A DNA stretch of 41,557 nucleotides from Geomesophilobacter sediminis (GCF_016458275.1 NZ_JAEMHM010000031.1:1-41557); one strand, 5' to 3'; positions 23,459 to 31,726 are shown, numbered from the stretch's first letter. Numbers and translations are program-made. Notes: a model not told the origin generated them from the letters alone.

Positions 23459-24013
23459 ATGGCCGTTCTCGACGACATCCTGAAGGCAAACCAGAGCTTC
23501 ATCCGCCCAGGCAAGTTCGCCCCGCTGCCCAAAAATCCCCAGAAACAGATTGCCATCTTCACCTGCATGGACACCCGCCTGGTCGACTTTCTGGAACCGG
23601 CGATGGGAATCCAGCGCGGGGAAGCAAAAGTCATCAAGAACGCCGGCAACACGGTCATCGACCCCAACGGGGGGGTGATCCGGTCGCTGGTTGCCGCCAT
23701 CTTCATGCTCGGCGTGGAGGAGGTGCTCGTGGTCGGCCACAAGGACTGCGGCATGTCCTCGGTCGATGCGCCGTCGCTCAAGGCGCAGATGATCGAGCGC
23801 GGCATCGATCCGCAGGCGATCGAGACCCTGGTGCCGGACCTGGCCCAGTGGCTGGGGGCCTTCGACCACCCCGAGGAAAACGTGGAGCGGGTGGTCAGCG
23901 TGATCCGGCAGTCCCCCCTCATCCCCAAAAACGTTCCGATCCACGGACTTATCTTCTGCCCCACCGACGGGCACCTGGAAGTTGTAGTGGAGGGCTACCA
24001 GCAGTGTAAATAA
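23459..24013 (+). CDS. Beta-class carbonic anhydrase
   Basis: 184 residues. It interconverts CO2 and bicarbonate using one zinc held by Cys36, His94 and Cys97, with the Asp38-Arg40 dyad: the motifs are CMDTR (36-40) and HKDCG (94-98). GNTVIDPNGGVIRSL is the usual following block. No signal peptide is seen, so it is cytoplasmic. AGAGGA precedes the ATG. It lies between the two HyfB paralogues on the same strand, 78 bp before the second, which suggests a link to the complex. The link is an inference from position; the REP-filled gap upstream leaves open that the gene has its own promoter. Confidence 0.95.
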   Translation: MAVLDDILKANQSFIRPGKFAPLPKNPQKQIAIFTCMDTRLVDFLEPAMGIQRGEAKVIKNAGNTVIDPNGGVIRSLVAAIFMLGVEEVLVVGHKDCGMSSVDAPSLKAQMIERGIDPQAIETLVPDLAQWLGAFDHPEENVERVVSVIRQSPLIPKNVPIHGLIFCPTDGHLEVVVEGYQQCK

Positions 24014-24019
24014 ATAAAG

Positions 24020-24063
24020 CGCTCCGCCCCTCGTTCCGGAGGATGTCTGGAGGGGGCGGGGCG
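24020..24063 (+). other. Intercistronic GC hairpin
   Basis: GCTCCGCCCCTC (24021-24032) can pair imperfectly with GAGGGGGCGGGGC (24050-24062). There is no T run, so it looks more like a transcript-processing or stability hairpin than a terminator. Confidence 0.4.
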
Positions 24064-24091
24064 TCCACAACCTAACATAGAAAGGCATGTG

Positions 24092-26065
24092 ATGTTGCAG
24101 GATGTGATGCGGGACCCTTTTGTTCGGGTATTTCTCGCAGTAGTGTTAACCGCCTTTTCGGGGATTCCCGGGCTTTTCCTCCGGAAAGGGCCGACCGGGC
24201 AGCGACTGGCTACCTTATGCGCTCTCGCTGCATCTGCCTTGGCGCTCCCCGCAATTCTCGCCGCGCTTTTGGCTGGAGAGCACGCCGCGTACCTGGTCCG
24301 CTGGACCCTTCCCTTCGGGCCCTGCGAGCTCCTCCTCGACCCCCTGGCGCTCTTCTTCCTGATCCCGATCTTCCTCGTCTTCCCCCTGGGTTCCCTTTAC
24401 GCAAACGGATACTGGCCCAACGCCTCCCACCCCACCACCCAACCCCCGGTCACCTTCTTCTACGGCCTGCTGGCCGCCGCCATGGCGCTCGTCGTGATCG
24501 CCAGAAACGGCGCGCTCTTCCTGATGGCCTGGGAGGTGATGGCGCTATCCGGATACTTCCTCTTGATCTGCGAGCACCGGCATCGGGAGGTCCGTGCCGC
24601 CGGAACCCTCTACCTGATCGCGAGCCACATCGGGGTCGCCGCGCTCTTTGCCCTCTTTTCGCTTTTGGCAAGCCGCGTCGGGAGCTTCGTCCTCCCCGGG
24701 GCGGGGGCTTTGCACCTCGATCCGTCCGCCGCTTTTCCGTTCTACCTCCTGGCGCTGATCGGCTTCGGCTCCAAGGCCGGCCTGATGCCGCTGCACATCT
24801 GGCTCCCGTCGGCCCACGCGAACGCCCCGAGTCACGTCTCGGCGCTTCTATCCGGCGTGATGCTCAAGATGGGGATCTACGGGCTGCTCCGGGTGACCAC
24901 CTTCTTCCCGGAACGACCGCTCTGGCTCGGGGCGGTACTCCTTTCGGCCGGCATCGTCTCGGCCATCCTCGGCATCTCGCTCGCCGCCGCGCAGAAGGAC
25001 CTGAAACGGCTCCTCGCCTACAGCTCGATCGAGAACCTCGGCATCGTGGCGGCCGCACTCGGCTCGGCCTTCATCGGCGAGGCGACCGGCAATCCCCGGC
25101 TCGCCTTCCTGGCCCTGACCGGCGGGCTCTTCCACATCCTGAACCACAGCCTCTTCAAGCCGCTCCTGTTCTTCAGCGCCGGCTCCGTGATGCACGCCAC
25201 CGGGACCCGCGATCTGGACCTCATGGGGGGGCTCGCCAGGAAGATGCCCAAAAGCGCGCTCCTCAGCGCGGTCGGCGTGGTCGCCATCTGCGGCCTTCCC
25301 CCGGGTAACGGCTTCGTCAGCGAGTTCTTCATCTACCTCGGCTGGCTGAGCGAGGCGACCGCGCCCTTCCCCATCCTGGCGCTGGCCGCGCCGCTTTTGG
25401 CCCTGGTCGGCGGGATCGCGGTTATCAGCTTCGTGAAGCTTTTCGGCGCCGCCTTCCTGGGCGCCCCCCGCTCCGAAGGTGCGGAACACGGCCACGAATC
25501 CCCCGCATCGATGCTGGTCCCCATGGGGCTTCTTGCCCTGCTCTGCCTTCTGGGGGGCGTGCTTCCCCAGGGCTTTCTCGCCCTGACCCGGCCGGTCCTG
25601 GCCACCCTGGCGCCGTCCGCTCCTGGGTACCGGCTCCCGGTTTCCCCGCTTTGGTTCACCGCGGCGGCCCTGGCGCTCCTGCTCCTGGGGAGCGTCATCG
25701 CCCTCTTCCTGAAGGGGCGCACGGCGGGGCACGCGTCGCACGGCCCGACCTGGGGGTGCGGATATATCGCACCGACCACCAGGATGGAATACACCGGCAC
25801 CGCCTTCTCCGGGATCTTCACCACCCTGTGGGGGGGAATCGTCCGGACCACCGTGACCGGCGCCAAGGTCACCGGCTTTCCTCCCGCCCCGGCCCGGGTG
25901 AGCTACACCCCGCGCGAGATCATCCTGGAGCGGGTGGTCGGCCCGCTTTTCAAGCTCTGCGACCAGGGGTTCTCGCTGCTGCGCCGGATGCAGCACGGGG
26001 AGGTGCAGGTCTACATCCTCTATATCTTTGTCACCCTGGTGCTGCTTTTGATCTGGGTTCGCTGA
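24092..26065 (+). CDS. HyfB-like antiporter-type membrane subunit, paralogue 2
   Basis: 657 residues from the ATG at 24092 (AAAGG 6 bp upstream; a GTG directly before it is the alternative). It is collinear with the gene at 21065: AWEVMALSGYF, GSKAGLMPLHIWLPSAHANAPSHVSA, NHSLFKPLLFFSAGSVMHATGTRDLDLMGG and TWGCGYIAPTTRMEYTGTAF match block for block. It is therefore a duplicated proton-channel subunit, not a HyfD. A second copy means one more putative ion-pumping unit. The gene is followed 10 bp later by the HyfC-like gene and is firmly part of the downstream operon. Confidence 0.92.
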   Translation: MLQDVMRDPFVRVFLAVVLTAFSGIPGLFLRKGPTGQRLATLCALAASALALPAILAALLAGEHAAYLVRWTLPFGPCELLLDPLALFFLIPIFLVFPLGSLYANGYWPNASHPTTQPPVTFFYGLLAAAMALVVIARNGALFLMAWEVMALSGYFLLICEHRHREVRAAGTLYLIASHIGVAALFALFSLLASRVGSFVLPGAGALHLDPSAAFPFYLLALIGFGSKAGLMPLHIWLPSAHANAPSHVSALLSGVMLKMGIYGLLRVTTFFPERPLWLGAVLLSAGIVSAILGISLAAAQKDLKRLLAYSSIENLGIVAAALGSAFIGEATGNPRLAFLALTGGLFHILNHSLFKPLLFFSAGSVMHATGTRDLDLMGGLARKMPKSALLSAVGVVAICGLPPGNGFVSEFFIYLGWLSEATAPFPILALAAPLLALVGGIAVISFVKLFGAAFLGAPRSEGAEHGHESPASMLVPMGLLALLCLLGGVLPQGFLALTRPVLATLAPSAPGYRLPVSPLWFTAAALALLLLGSVIALFLKGRTAGHASHGPTWGCGYIAPTTRMEYTGTAFSGIFTTLWGGIVRTTVTGAKVTGFPPAPARVSYTPREIILERVVGPLFKLCDQGFSLLRRMQHGEVQVYILYIFVTLVLLLIWVR

Positions 26066-26074
26066 GGAGACACT

Positions 26075-26983
26075 ATGGCTGATATGCTGCTCCATTTCCT
26101 GCTGGTTCTGGTCATGCCCCCCCTGCTGCTCGGGGTGATCGGCAAGACCAAGGCCGCCTTCGCCGGAAGGGTGGGGGCTCCCTACCTGCAGCCGTACTAC
26201 GACCTGGCCCGACTGTTCCGCAAGGGGGTGGTGATTTCCGACACCACCACCTGGGTCTTCAAGGCCGGTCCGGTGATCACCCTGGCGGCGACCATGATCG
26301 CGGCCCTTTTGATCCCGTTCGGCAAGCACGCCGCCCCGATCTCCTTCGACGGCGACATGGTCCTTTTCGCCTATCTCTTCGCCTTGGGGCGCTTCTTCAC
26401 CACGAGCGCCGCGCTCGACACCGGGTCGAGCTTCGAGGGGATGGGATCGGCCCGCGAGGTGACCTTCTCCTGCCTGGCCGAGCCGACGCTCTTCTTCGCC
26501 CTGATCACCCTGACCCGGCTTTCCGGTTCCCTGTCGCTCACCCCGATGCTCAACTACGTGACCCTGCCGCTTTGGGCCGACACCGGGGCGGCGCTGCTCC
26601 TCATGCTGGCCGGGATCTTCGTGGTGCTGCTGGCCGAGAACTCCCGCATCCCGTTCGACGATCCCAACACCCACCTGGAGCTCACCATGATCCACGAGGT
26701 GATGGTGCTCGACCACAGCGGCCCGTACTTCGGCGCGATCCTCTACGGGGCCTCGGTGAAGCTCTTCCTGCTCGGGGCGCTCTTCGTGAACCTCGCCATC
26801 CCCTTTTCCAGCGGCAACACCTACCTCGACTGGCTCCTCTTCGTTGCCTGCATGGTGGCGCTTGCCGTTTCCATCGGGGTGGTCGAGTCGGTCATGGCCC
26901 GCCTGAGGCTGATCCGCGTGCCGCAGCTTTTGGTGGCGGCGATGATCCTGACCGCTTTCTCCCTCGTCCTGGTTGTGAGGTGA
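26075..26983 (+). CDS. HyfC/NuoH-like membrane subunit
   Basis: 302 residues with about eight membrane helices. This subunit links the peripheral redox arm to the antiporter-like subunits in group 4 hydrogenases and complex I. The loop PYLQPYYDLARLFRKGVVISDTTTWVF (about residues 31-57) is the family signature. Acidic residues in AENSRIPFDDPNTHLELTMIHEVMVLDHSG (about residues 188-217) match the conserved cytosolic-side loops. GAGGAG precedes the ATG. It is tightly packed between the HyfB-like and HyfE-like genes. Confidence 0.93.
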   Translation: MADMLLHFLLVLVMPPLLLGVIGKTKAAFAGRVGAPYLQPYYDLARLFRKGVVISDTTTWVFKAGPVITLAATMIAALLIPFGKHAAPISFDGDMVLFAYLFALGRFFTTSAALDTGSSFEGMGSAREVTFSCLAEPTLFFALITLTRLSGSLSLTPMLNYVTLPLWADTGAALLLMLAGIFVVLLAENSRIPFDDPNTHLELTMIHEVMVLDHSGPYFGAILYGASVKLFLLGALFVNLAIPFSSGNTYLDWLLFVACMVALAVSIGVVESVMARLRLIRVPQLLVAAMILTAFSLVLVVR

Positions 26984-26987
26984 CCCG

Positions 26988-27629
26988 ATGACTTCCCTGA
27001 CCGACCAGCTCCTGGTCCTCTGTCTGCTTTTGAATTTCGCCGTGGTCGGCACCAGCCGGCTCGGCTTCTCGGTCCGCGCGGTTGCCGCCCAGGGGGTGAT
27101 CCTCGGCGTGCTCCCGGCCCTGGTCCACCCCTTCACGCTGCACTTGGCCGCCATCGTGGTCGGCATCATCGCGGTGAAGGGGGTCGCGATCCCGCTCTTC
27201 ATCGGCAAGGCGATCCGCAAGGCCGAGATCCAGCGCGAGTTCGAGCCCTTCATCGGCTACATCCCCTCGCTGGTGCTCGGGGCCATCTTCACCGCGCTCG
27301 CCTTCGTCTTCGCCGAAAAGCTGCCGCTCGCGCCGGAGCACGAGGGGCTCCTCTTCGTTCCCGCGTCGATCGCCACCCTCATGTGCGGCTTCCTGATCCT
27401 GATGGGGCGTCGCAAGGCGATTTCCCAGGTCATCGGCTACCTCCTTTTGGAAAACGGGATCTTCGTCTTCGGCCTGCTCCTTGCCGAGGCGATGCCGGCG
27501 ATGGTGGAGGCGGGGGCGCTTTTGGACCTCCTGGTCGGCATCTTCGTCATGGGGATCGTCATCAACCACATCAGCCGGGAGTTCTCTTCCCTGGATACCT
27601 CGCGCCTGAGCGCGCTGCGGGAGGACTAG
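26988..27629 (+). CDS. HyfE-like membrane subunit
   Basis: 213 residues (E. coli HyfE 216), six or seven membrane helices, related in part to NuoK. KGVAIPLFIGKAIRKAEIQREFEPFIGYIPSL (about residues 64-95) and the late EAMPAMVEAGALLDLLVGIFVMGIVINHI segment resemble HyfE. It starts 4 bp after the HyfC-like stop and ends 3 bp before the HyfF-like start. Its role is structural, in the membrane arm. Confidence 0.88.
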   Translation: MTSLTDQLLVLCLLLNFAVVGTSRLGFSVRAVAAQGVILGVLPALVHPFTLHLAAIVVGIIAVKGVAIPLFIGKAIRKAEIQREFEPFIGYIPSLVLGAIFTALAFVFAEKLPLAPEHEGLLFVPASIATLMCGFLILMGRRKAISQVIGYLLLENGIFVFGLLLAEAMPAMVEAGALLDLLVGIFVMGIVINHISREFSSLDTSRLSALRED

Positions 27630-27632
27630 AGC

Positions 27633-29066
27633 ATGCTGTGGGCCTTCGTCATACTGCCGCTTCTCGGCGCCGCCCTCGCCTGGGGCATCCCCGACAACCG
27701 CAAGCGGACCTTCGTGCTCCCGCTGTTTGCCGTGCTGCACCTGGTCTTCAGCCTGTACCTGGTGGCGGAGACCCCGCCGGCCTCGCCACACGGCTGGTTC
27801 CTCCTCGACGCGCTGGGTAAACTGAACCTCCTCTGCAACGCGGTCCTCTTCACGGTCTGCGCCTTCTACGCGGTGGGATATCTCAACTACCGGCGCAAAC
27901 GTAACAACCGCACCCTCTGCACCGCGCTGCTCATCTGCCTGAGCGCGATGACCCTGGTCGCCATCTCGCAGCACCTGGGGATGCTCTGGATCGCGCTCGA
28001 GGCGACCACCCTCACCATGGCGCCCCTCATCTATTTCAACCGCAACGCCCGCTCCATCGAGGCGACCTGGAAGTACCTCCTCATCTGCTCGGTCGGGATC
28101 GCCATCGCGCTCCTCGGCCTGTTCTTCCTGGCTTACTCGACGATCGTGGCCAAGCAGGAGATCTCGCTTTTGTTGAGCGCCCTGGTGCGCGACGCCGCCA
28201 GGCTCCACGCCGGCTGGCGCCACGCCGCCTTCATTTTCCTGTTGGTCGGCTTCGGCTCCAAGATGGGGCTCGCCCCGCTGCATACCTGGAAGCCCGACGC
28301 CTACGGCGAGGCCCCCGGCCTGGTCGGCGCCCTTCTGGCCGGAGGGCTGGTGAACTGCGCCCTCCTGTCGCTGTTGCGGGTCTACCAGGTCGCCGCCGCC
28401 TCCACCGAAGGGCCGCTCTTCCGCGAGGTACTTCTCGGGATGGGGCTTCTTTCCATGGCTTTCGCCGCGGTCTTCATGGCCCGGCAAAGCGACTTCAAGA
28501 GGATGCTCGCCTATTCCTCGGTCGAGCACGTCGGCATTATCGCCGTGGCGCTCGGGCTGGGGCGCGGCGCCCTCTTCGGTGCCCTCTTGCACATGGTGAA
28601 CAACGCCCTGACCAAGGGGGTCCTCTTCCTTTCCTGCGGCAACATCCACCGCGCCTACAACAGCAAGAGCACCCAGGTCGTCCGGGGGGCGCTGCGCCGC
28701 ACCCCCTGGTCCGGCGCGCTTTTCCTGGCCGCCTTTCTCGCCATCACCGGGTCGCCACCCTTTGCCCCCTTCGTCAGCGAGTTTTCCATCGTGAGCTCGG
28801 CCTTTCTGCAGGGAAGCCCCTGGACCGGCGGGATCTTCCTGCTTTTCCTGGCGATCATCTTCATCGGGATGGCGTTGACGGTGATCCCGGTGGTCCTGGG
28901 GGAGATCCCCGAAGACATCGCCAAGACCCCGTACCGCGACACGATCCACACCGTGCTCCCCCCGCTGGTGCTGATGGCCGCAATCCTGGTGCTGGGATTG
29001 TGGCTCCCCGACCCGCTGCAGGAGCTGATCCGGCAGGCGGCCGGGCTTTTGGGAGGTGAGCGATGA
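27633..29066 (+). CDS. HyfF-like antiporter-type membrane subunit
   Basis: 477 residues, about 14 membrane helices, NuoN/HyfF family. It carries the channel signatures in a HyfF form: WIALEATTLTMAPLIYF (helix-5 Glu), GFGSKMGLAPLHTWKPDAYGEAPGLVGALLAGG (helix-7 Lys and the APGL loop instead of APSHVS), and NNALTKGVLFLSCGNIHRAYNSK. GGAGGAC lies just before the ATG. Its last four bases overlap the start of the next gene (ATGA), indicating translational coupling with the catalytic-core-like subunit. With the two HyfB paralogues it makes three channel-type subunits in one operon. Confidence 0.93.
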   Translation: MLWAFVILPLLGAALAWGIPDNRKRTFVLPLFAVLHLVFSLYLVAETPPASPHGWFLLDALGKLNLLCNAVLFTVCAFYAVGYLNYRRKRNNRTLCTALLICLSAMTLVAISQHLGMLWIALEATTLTMAPLIYFNRNARSIEATWKYLLICSVGIAIALLGLFFLAYSTIVAKQEISLLLSALVRDAARLHAGWRHAAFIFLLVGFGSKMGLAPLHTWKPDAYGEAPGLVGALLAGGLVNCALLSLLRVYQVAAASTEGPLFREVLLGMGLLSMAFAAVFMARQSDFKRMLAYSSVEHVGIIAVALGLGRGALFGALLHMVNNALTKGVLFLSCGNIHRAYNSKSTQVVRGALRRTPWSGALFLAAFLAITGSPPFAPFVSEFSIVSSAFLQGSPWTGGIFLLFLAIIFIGMALTVIPVVLGEIPEDIAKTPYRDTIHTVLPPLVLMAAILVLGLWLPDPLQELIRQAAGLLGGER

Positions 29067-30574
29067 GCGCCACGCTCTGCCTGACCCAAAACGGCAACGC
29101 CATCCGCCGCGCCGACATTCCGCTCCTCTCCCCGGACCGGTTCCAGGAGAACCTGGTCGAGGCGCTGGACAGCGGCTGGCGGGTGGTCTCCTACTTCGGC
29201 GTCCCGGAAGGGGGAGAACTCTTCCTCCACGCGGTGCTTTCCTCGAAGAAGGAGGGGACCCTCGGCGTGGTGGCTACCTCGCTGGAAGGAAAGCGATCGT
29301 TCCCGTCGCTTACCCCCTGCGCGCCGCAGGTGCACCTCTTTGAACGCGAGATCGCCGAGGAGTACGGGGTGACCTTCGAGGGGCACCCCTGGCCCAAGCC
29401 GGTCCGCTTCCAGGGACCGCTGACCTCTCCCGGTGGGCCGCAGCACAAGCCGGTGCCGATCGGGGTGATGGATTTCTACCGGGTGGAAGGAAGCGAGATC
29501 CACGAGGTTGCGGTCGGCCCGGTGCACGCCGGGATCATCGAACCGGGGCACTTCCGCTTCCAGTGCCACGGCGAGGAGGTCCTGCACCTGGAGATCTCGC
29601 TCGGCTACCAGCACCGCGGCCTGGAACGCCGCCTGGTCGGCAAGCCGTCCGGGCTCATGCTCAAGCAGATGGAGACCATTGCCGGGGATACCACCATCGG
29701 CCACACCCTCTGCTATGCCATGGTGATCGAGGGGCTGGCCGGGGCGCGGGTACCGGCCCGGGGGCACGTGATCCGCGGCATCGCCATGGAGCTCGAGCGG
29801 CTGGCCAACCATACCGGCGACCTCGGCGCCATCTCCGGCGACGTCGGGTATCTCCCCACCGCGTCGTTTTGCGGGAGGATCCGCGGCGACTTTTTGAACC
29901 TCACCGCGGAAATCTGCGGCAGCCGCTTTGGCCGTTCGCTCGTGGTGCCGGGCGGGGTGAATTTCGATCTGACGTCCGAGATGGCGGCCAAGCTGACCGA
30001 GCGGCTGCGCGCCGCCGGCAAGGACCTGGCCGGGGCGGTCCAGCTGTTGTGGGACACCCCGTCGGTCATGGCGCGTCTGGAAGGTACCGGGACGGTGAGC
30101 GACCTGGTCGCCGCCGAGATCGGGCTGGTGGGCCCGGCGGCGCGAGCCTGCGGGCTGAACCGGGACATCCGGCGCGACCACCCGTTCGGGATCTACAGCA
30201 TGAGCCAGATCCCGGTGGTCACGGCCCGTACCGGCGACGTCTACGCACGGACCCTGGTCCGCTGGCTGGAGGCGGAGAAGTCGCTGGAGTTCATCGAGGA
30301 GCAGCTGCACCAGCTTCCCGGAGTGTCGGTCCGCGAACCGGTCGGGGCCCCCGCACCGGAGAGCCTTGCCGTGGCGCTCACCGAAGGGTGGCGCGGCGAG
30401 GTCTGCCACGTGGCCCTCACCGACCATGCCGGGGCCATCTCCCGCTACAAGGTGACCGACCCGTCCTTCCACAACTGGACCGGGCTTTCCCTGGCGCTGC
30501 GCGGGGTGCAGATCTCCGACTTCCCGCTCTGCAACAAGAGTTTCAACCTTTCTTACTGCGGGTTCGATCTCTAG
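29063..30574 (+). CDS. HyfG/NuoCD-like core subunit lacking NiFe ligands
   Basis: 503 residues. Residues 1-130 are a NuoC-like (30-kDa) domain and the rest a NuoD/hydrogenase-large-subunit domain with the LEISLGYQHRGLER block. In [NiFe] hydrogenases the next motif is (R)ICGICxxxH; here it is METIAGDTTIGH (203-214), so the two cysteines are Ala207 and Thr210, while the His (214) and the spacing are kept. At the C-terminus, DPCxxC is replaced by NLSYCG (in NKSFNLSYCGFDL), with Ser and Gly at the ligand positions. The chain ends there, with no tail for a maturation protease. It cannot hold a NiFe centre in the usual way, so this is an Ehr-type or complex I-like core, not a hydrogenase. Confidence 0.93.
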   Translation: MSATLCLTQNGNAIRRADIPLLSPDRFQENLVEALDSGWRVVSYFGVPEGGELFLHAVLSSKKEGTLGVVATSLEGKRSFPSLTPCAPQVHLFEREIAEEYGVTFEGHPWPKPVRFQGPLTSPGGPQHKPVPIGVMDFYRVEGSEIHEVAVGPVHAGIIEPGHFRFQCHGEEVLHLEISLGYQHRGLERRLVGKPSGLMLKQMETIAGDTTIGHTLCYAMVIEGLAGARVPARGHVIRGIAMELERLANHTGDLGAISGDVGYLPTASFCGRIRGDFLNLTAEICGSRFGRSLVVPGGVNFDLTSEMAAKLTERLRAAGKDLAGAVQLLWDTPSVMARLEGTGTVSDLVAAEIGLVGPAARACGLNRDIRRDHPFGIYSMSQIPVVTARTGDVYARTLVRWLEAEKSLEFIEEQLHQLPGVSVREPVGAPAPESLAVALTEGWRGEVCHVALTDHAGAISRYKVTDPSFHNWTGLSLALRGVQISDFPLCNKSFNLSYCGFDL

Positions 30575-30636
30575 TCGCACAAGGGACCGAGCCGACTGAT
30601 CGGTCCGATTTGACAGAAATTGCTGAGGTAACGTCT

Positions 30637-31395
30637 ATGATCAAGGCGATCCTGGCCCGGATGCAGCAGGGGCACCGGACCACTAAATTTCCCGACCAGC
30701 CGATGACGCTCCCGGAGCGCTTTCGGGGCTACCCCGTGCTGAAGGGGAGCAACTGCCCCCCTTCGTGCCAGCTCTGCAAGGAAGTCTGCCCGGTCGGCGC
30801 GATCGGCACCGAGCCGCTTACCGTCGACATGGGGAAATGCCTCTTCTGTACCGAATGCCTGGAAGCCTGCCCGCACGGCGGCGTCTCCTACGGCAACGAC
30901 GCCCGTCTGGCAACCCGCAAGCGCGAGGACCTGGTGGTCGTCGAGGGTGGGGAGCGGCAGATGGCTTATGCCCTGGAGCGCAAGATGCTTTCCCTCTTCG
31001 GTCGCTCCCTCAAGTTCCGCTCGGTCGTGGCGGGAGGGTGCAACGCCTGCGAGGCCGACACCAACGTCCTCTCCACCATCGGCTGGGATCTCGGGCGCTT
31101 CGGCATCCAGTTCGTCGCGAGTCCCCGGCACGCCGACGGGCTCTGGGTCACCGGGCCGGTGACCGAGAACATGCGCGAGGCGCTGATGCTCACCTACGAG
31201 GCGATCCCGGCCCCCAAGCTCGTGGTTGCCTGCGGCGCCTGCTCCATCAGCGGCGGCCCCTTCTTCGATTCGTCCGAGGTGCACAACGGGGTGGAAAAGT
31301 TTCTCCCGGTGGACCTCTACATCCCCGGCTGTCCGCCGCATCCGCTCACCATCCTGGACGGCCTGCTCCGGCTGGTGGACCGGATCAAGGAATAA
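30637..31395 (+). CDS. HyfI/NuoB-like small subunit with N-terminal 2x[4Fe-4S] domain
   Basis: 252 residues from the ATG at 30637 (GAGG about 10 nt upstream); the frame is open much further upstream but overlaps the core subunit in another frame. Residues 38-85 carry two ferredoxin clusters: CPPSCQLCKEVCP and CLFCTECLEACP (Cys68, 71, 74, 78). Residues 130-252 are the NuoB/HyfI domain with the four ligands for the innermost cluster: GGCNACEAD, VACGACSISGGPF and PGCPPHPLTILDGLL. It thus combines HyfH-like and HyfI-like functions and keeps all cluster ligands, although the partner has lost its NiFe site. Electrons could reach the core from a soluble ferredoxin. Confidence 0.92.
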   Translation: MIKAILARMQQGHRTTKFPDQPMTLPERFRGYPVLKGSNCPPSCQLCKEVCPVGAIGTEPLTVDMGKCLFCTECLEACPHGGVSYGNDARLATRKREDLVVVEGGERQMAYALERKMLSLFGRSLKFRSVVAGGCNACEADTNVLSTIGWDLGRFGIQFVASPRHADGLWVTGPVTENMREALMLTYEAIPAPKLVVACGACSISGGPFFDSSEVHNGVEKFLPVDLYIPGCPPHPLTILDGLLRLVDRIKE

Positions 31396-31422
31396 TCTCC
31401 TTTTCATAGGATTTGCAAAAGC

Positions 31423-31498
31423 TCGCGGCAGGAATGCCGCTCCTACCGGGTAAGCGCCTGGCCTGTAGGAGCGGCATTCCTGCCGCGATTTTTTTTTG
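31423..31498 (+). terminator. Perfect inverted REP pair acting as Ehr operon terminator
   Basis: The unit at 31465-31488 (starting GTAGGAGCGGCATTCCTGCC) is the exact reverse complement over 24 bases of the unit at 31423-31446, 18 bp away. It is followed at once by nine or ten T's. The resulting long hairpin plus U tract, 28 bp after the last Ehr stop codon, is an evident terminator built from repeat DNA. Confidence 0.8.
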
Positions 31499-31633
31499 CT
31501 CTCTGCCGACAGTTCGCGGAGGGGGGCCTCTGCCCGCCGCGTATTATAGATAGATCCTCCGACTCCCCCCTTTGTGAAGGGGCTGGGGGGGATTTGTCTT
31601 TCCCATCCTGATCGCAGGAAACCGCGCAAGACA

Positions 31634-31657
31634 TCGTGCCCGGAAGGGCGCTCCCAC
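31634..31657 (-). repeat. REP-like element
   Basis: On the minus strand: GTGGGAGCGCCCTTCCGGGC then ACGA. It belongs to the same family as 8913-8937. Confidence 0.6.
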
Positions 31658-31698
31658 CAAAAGCAGGCCCTCACCCTGCGACGTCCACCCTTTGTCAG

Positions 31699-31726
31699 TT
31701 GATTAGATATGCCTCATCGCTATACT
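31699..31726 (+). promoter_or_regulatory. Putative promoter of the PFK gene
   Basis: TTGATT (31699-31704), 16-bp spacer, TATACT (31721-31726), about 45 nt before the ATG. Confidence 0.45.

Noticed and set aside
24848-27253. An 801-codon minus-strand frame opposite the Ehr membrane subunits (and similar ones at 21221-22996, 26892-28949 and 28655-30580)
   Set aside because: Antisense shadows rich in Gly, Glu, Arg and His, without start signals; the plus-strand proteins match families block by block.
29563-30636. Upstream extension of the HyfI-like frame
   Set aside because: It overlaps the HyfG-like gene in another frame and is Arg/Gly-rich; the family begins at the ATG at 30637 with a ribosome site.
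21065-31395. A functional group 4 [NiFe] hydrogenase
   Set aside because: All four NiFe cysteines of the large subunit are missing, there is no C-terminal cleavage tail, and no dedicated maturation protease lies in this operon.
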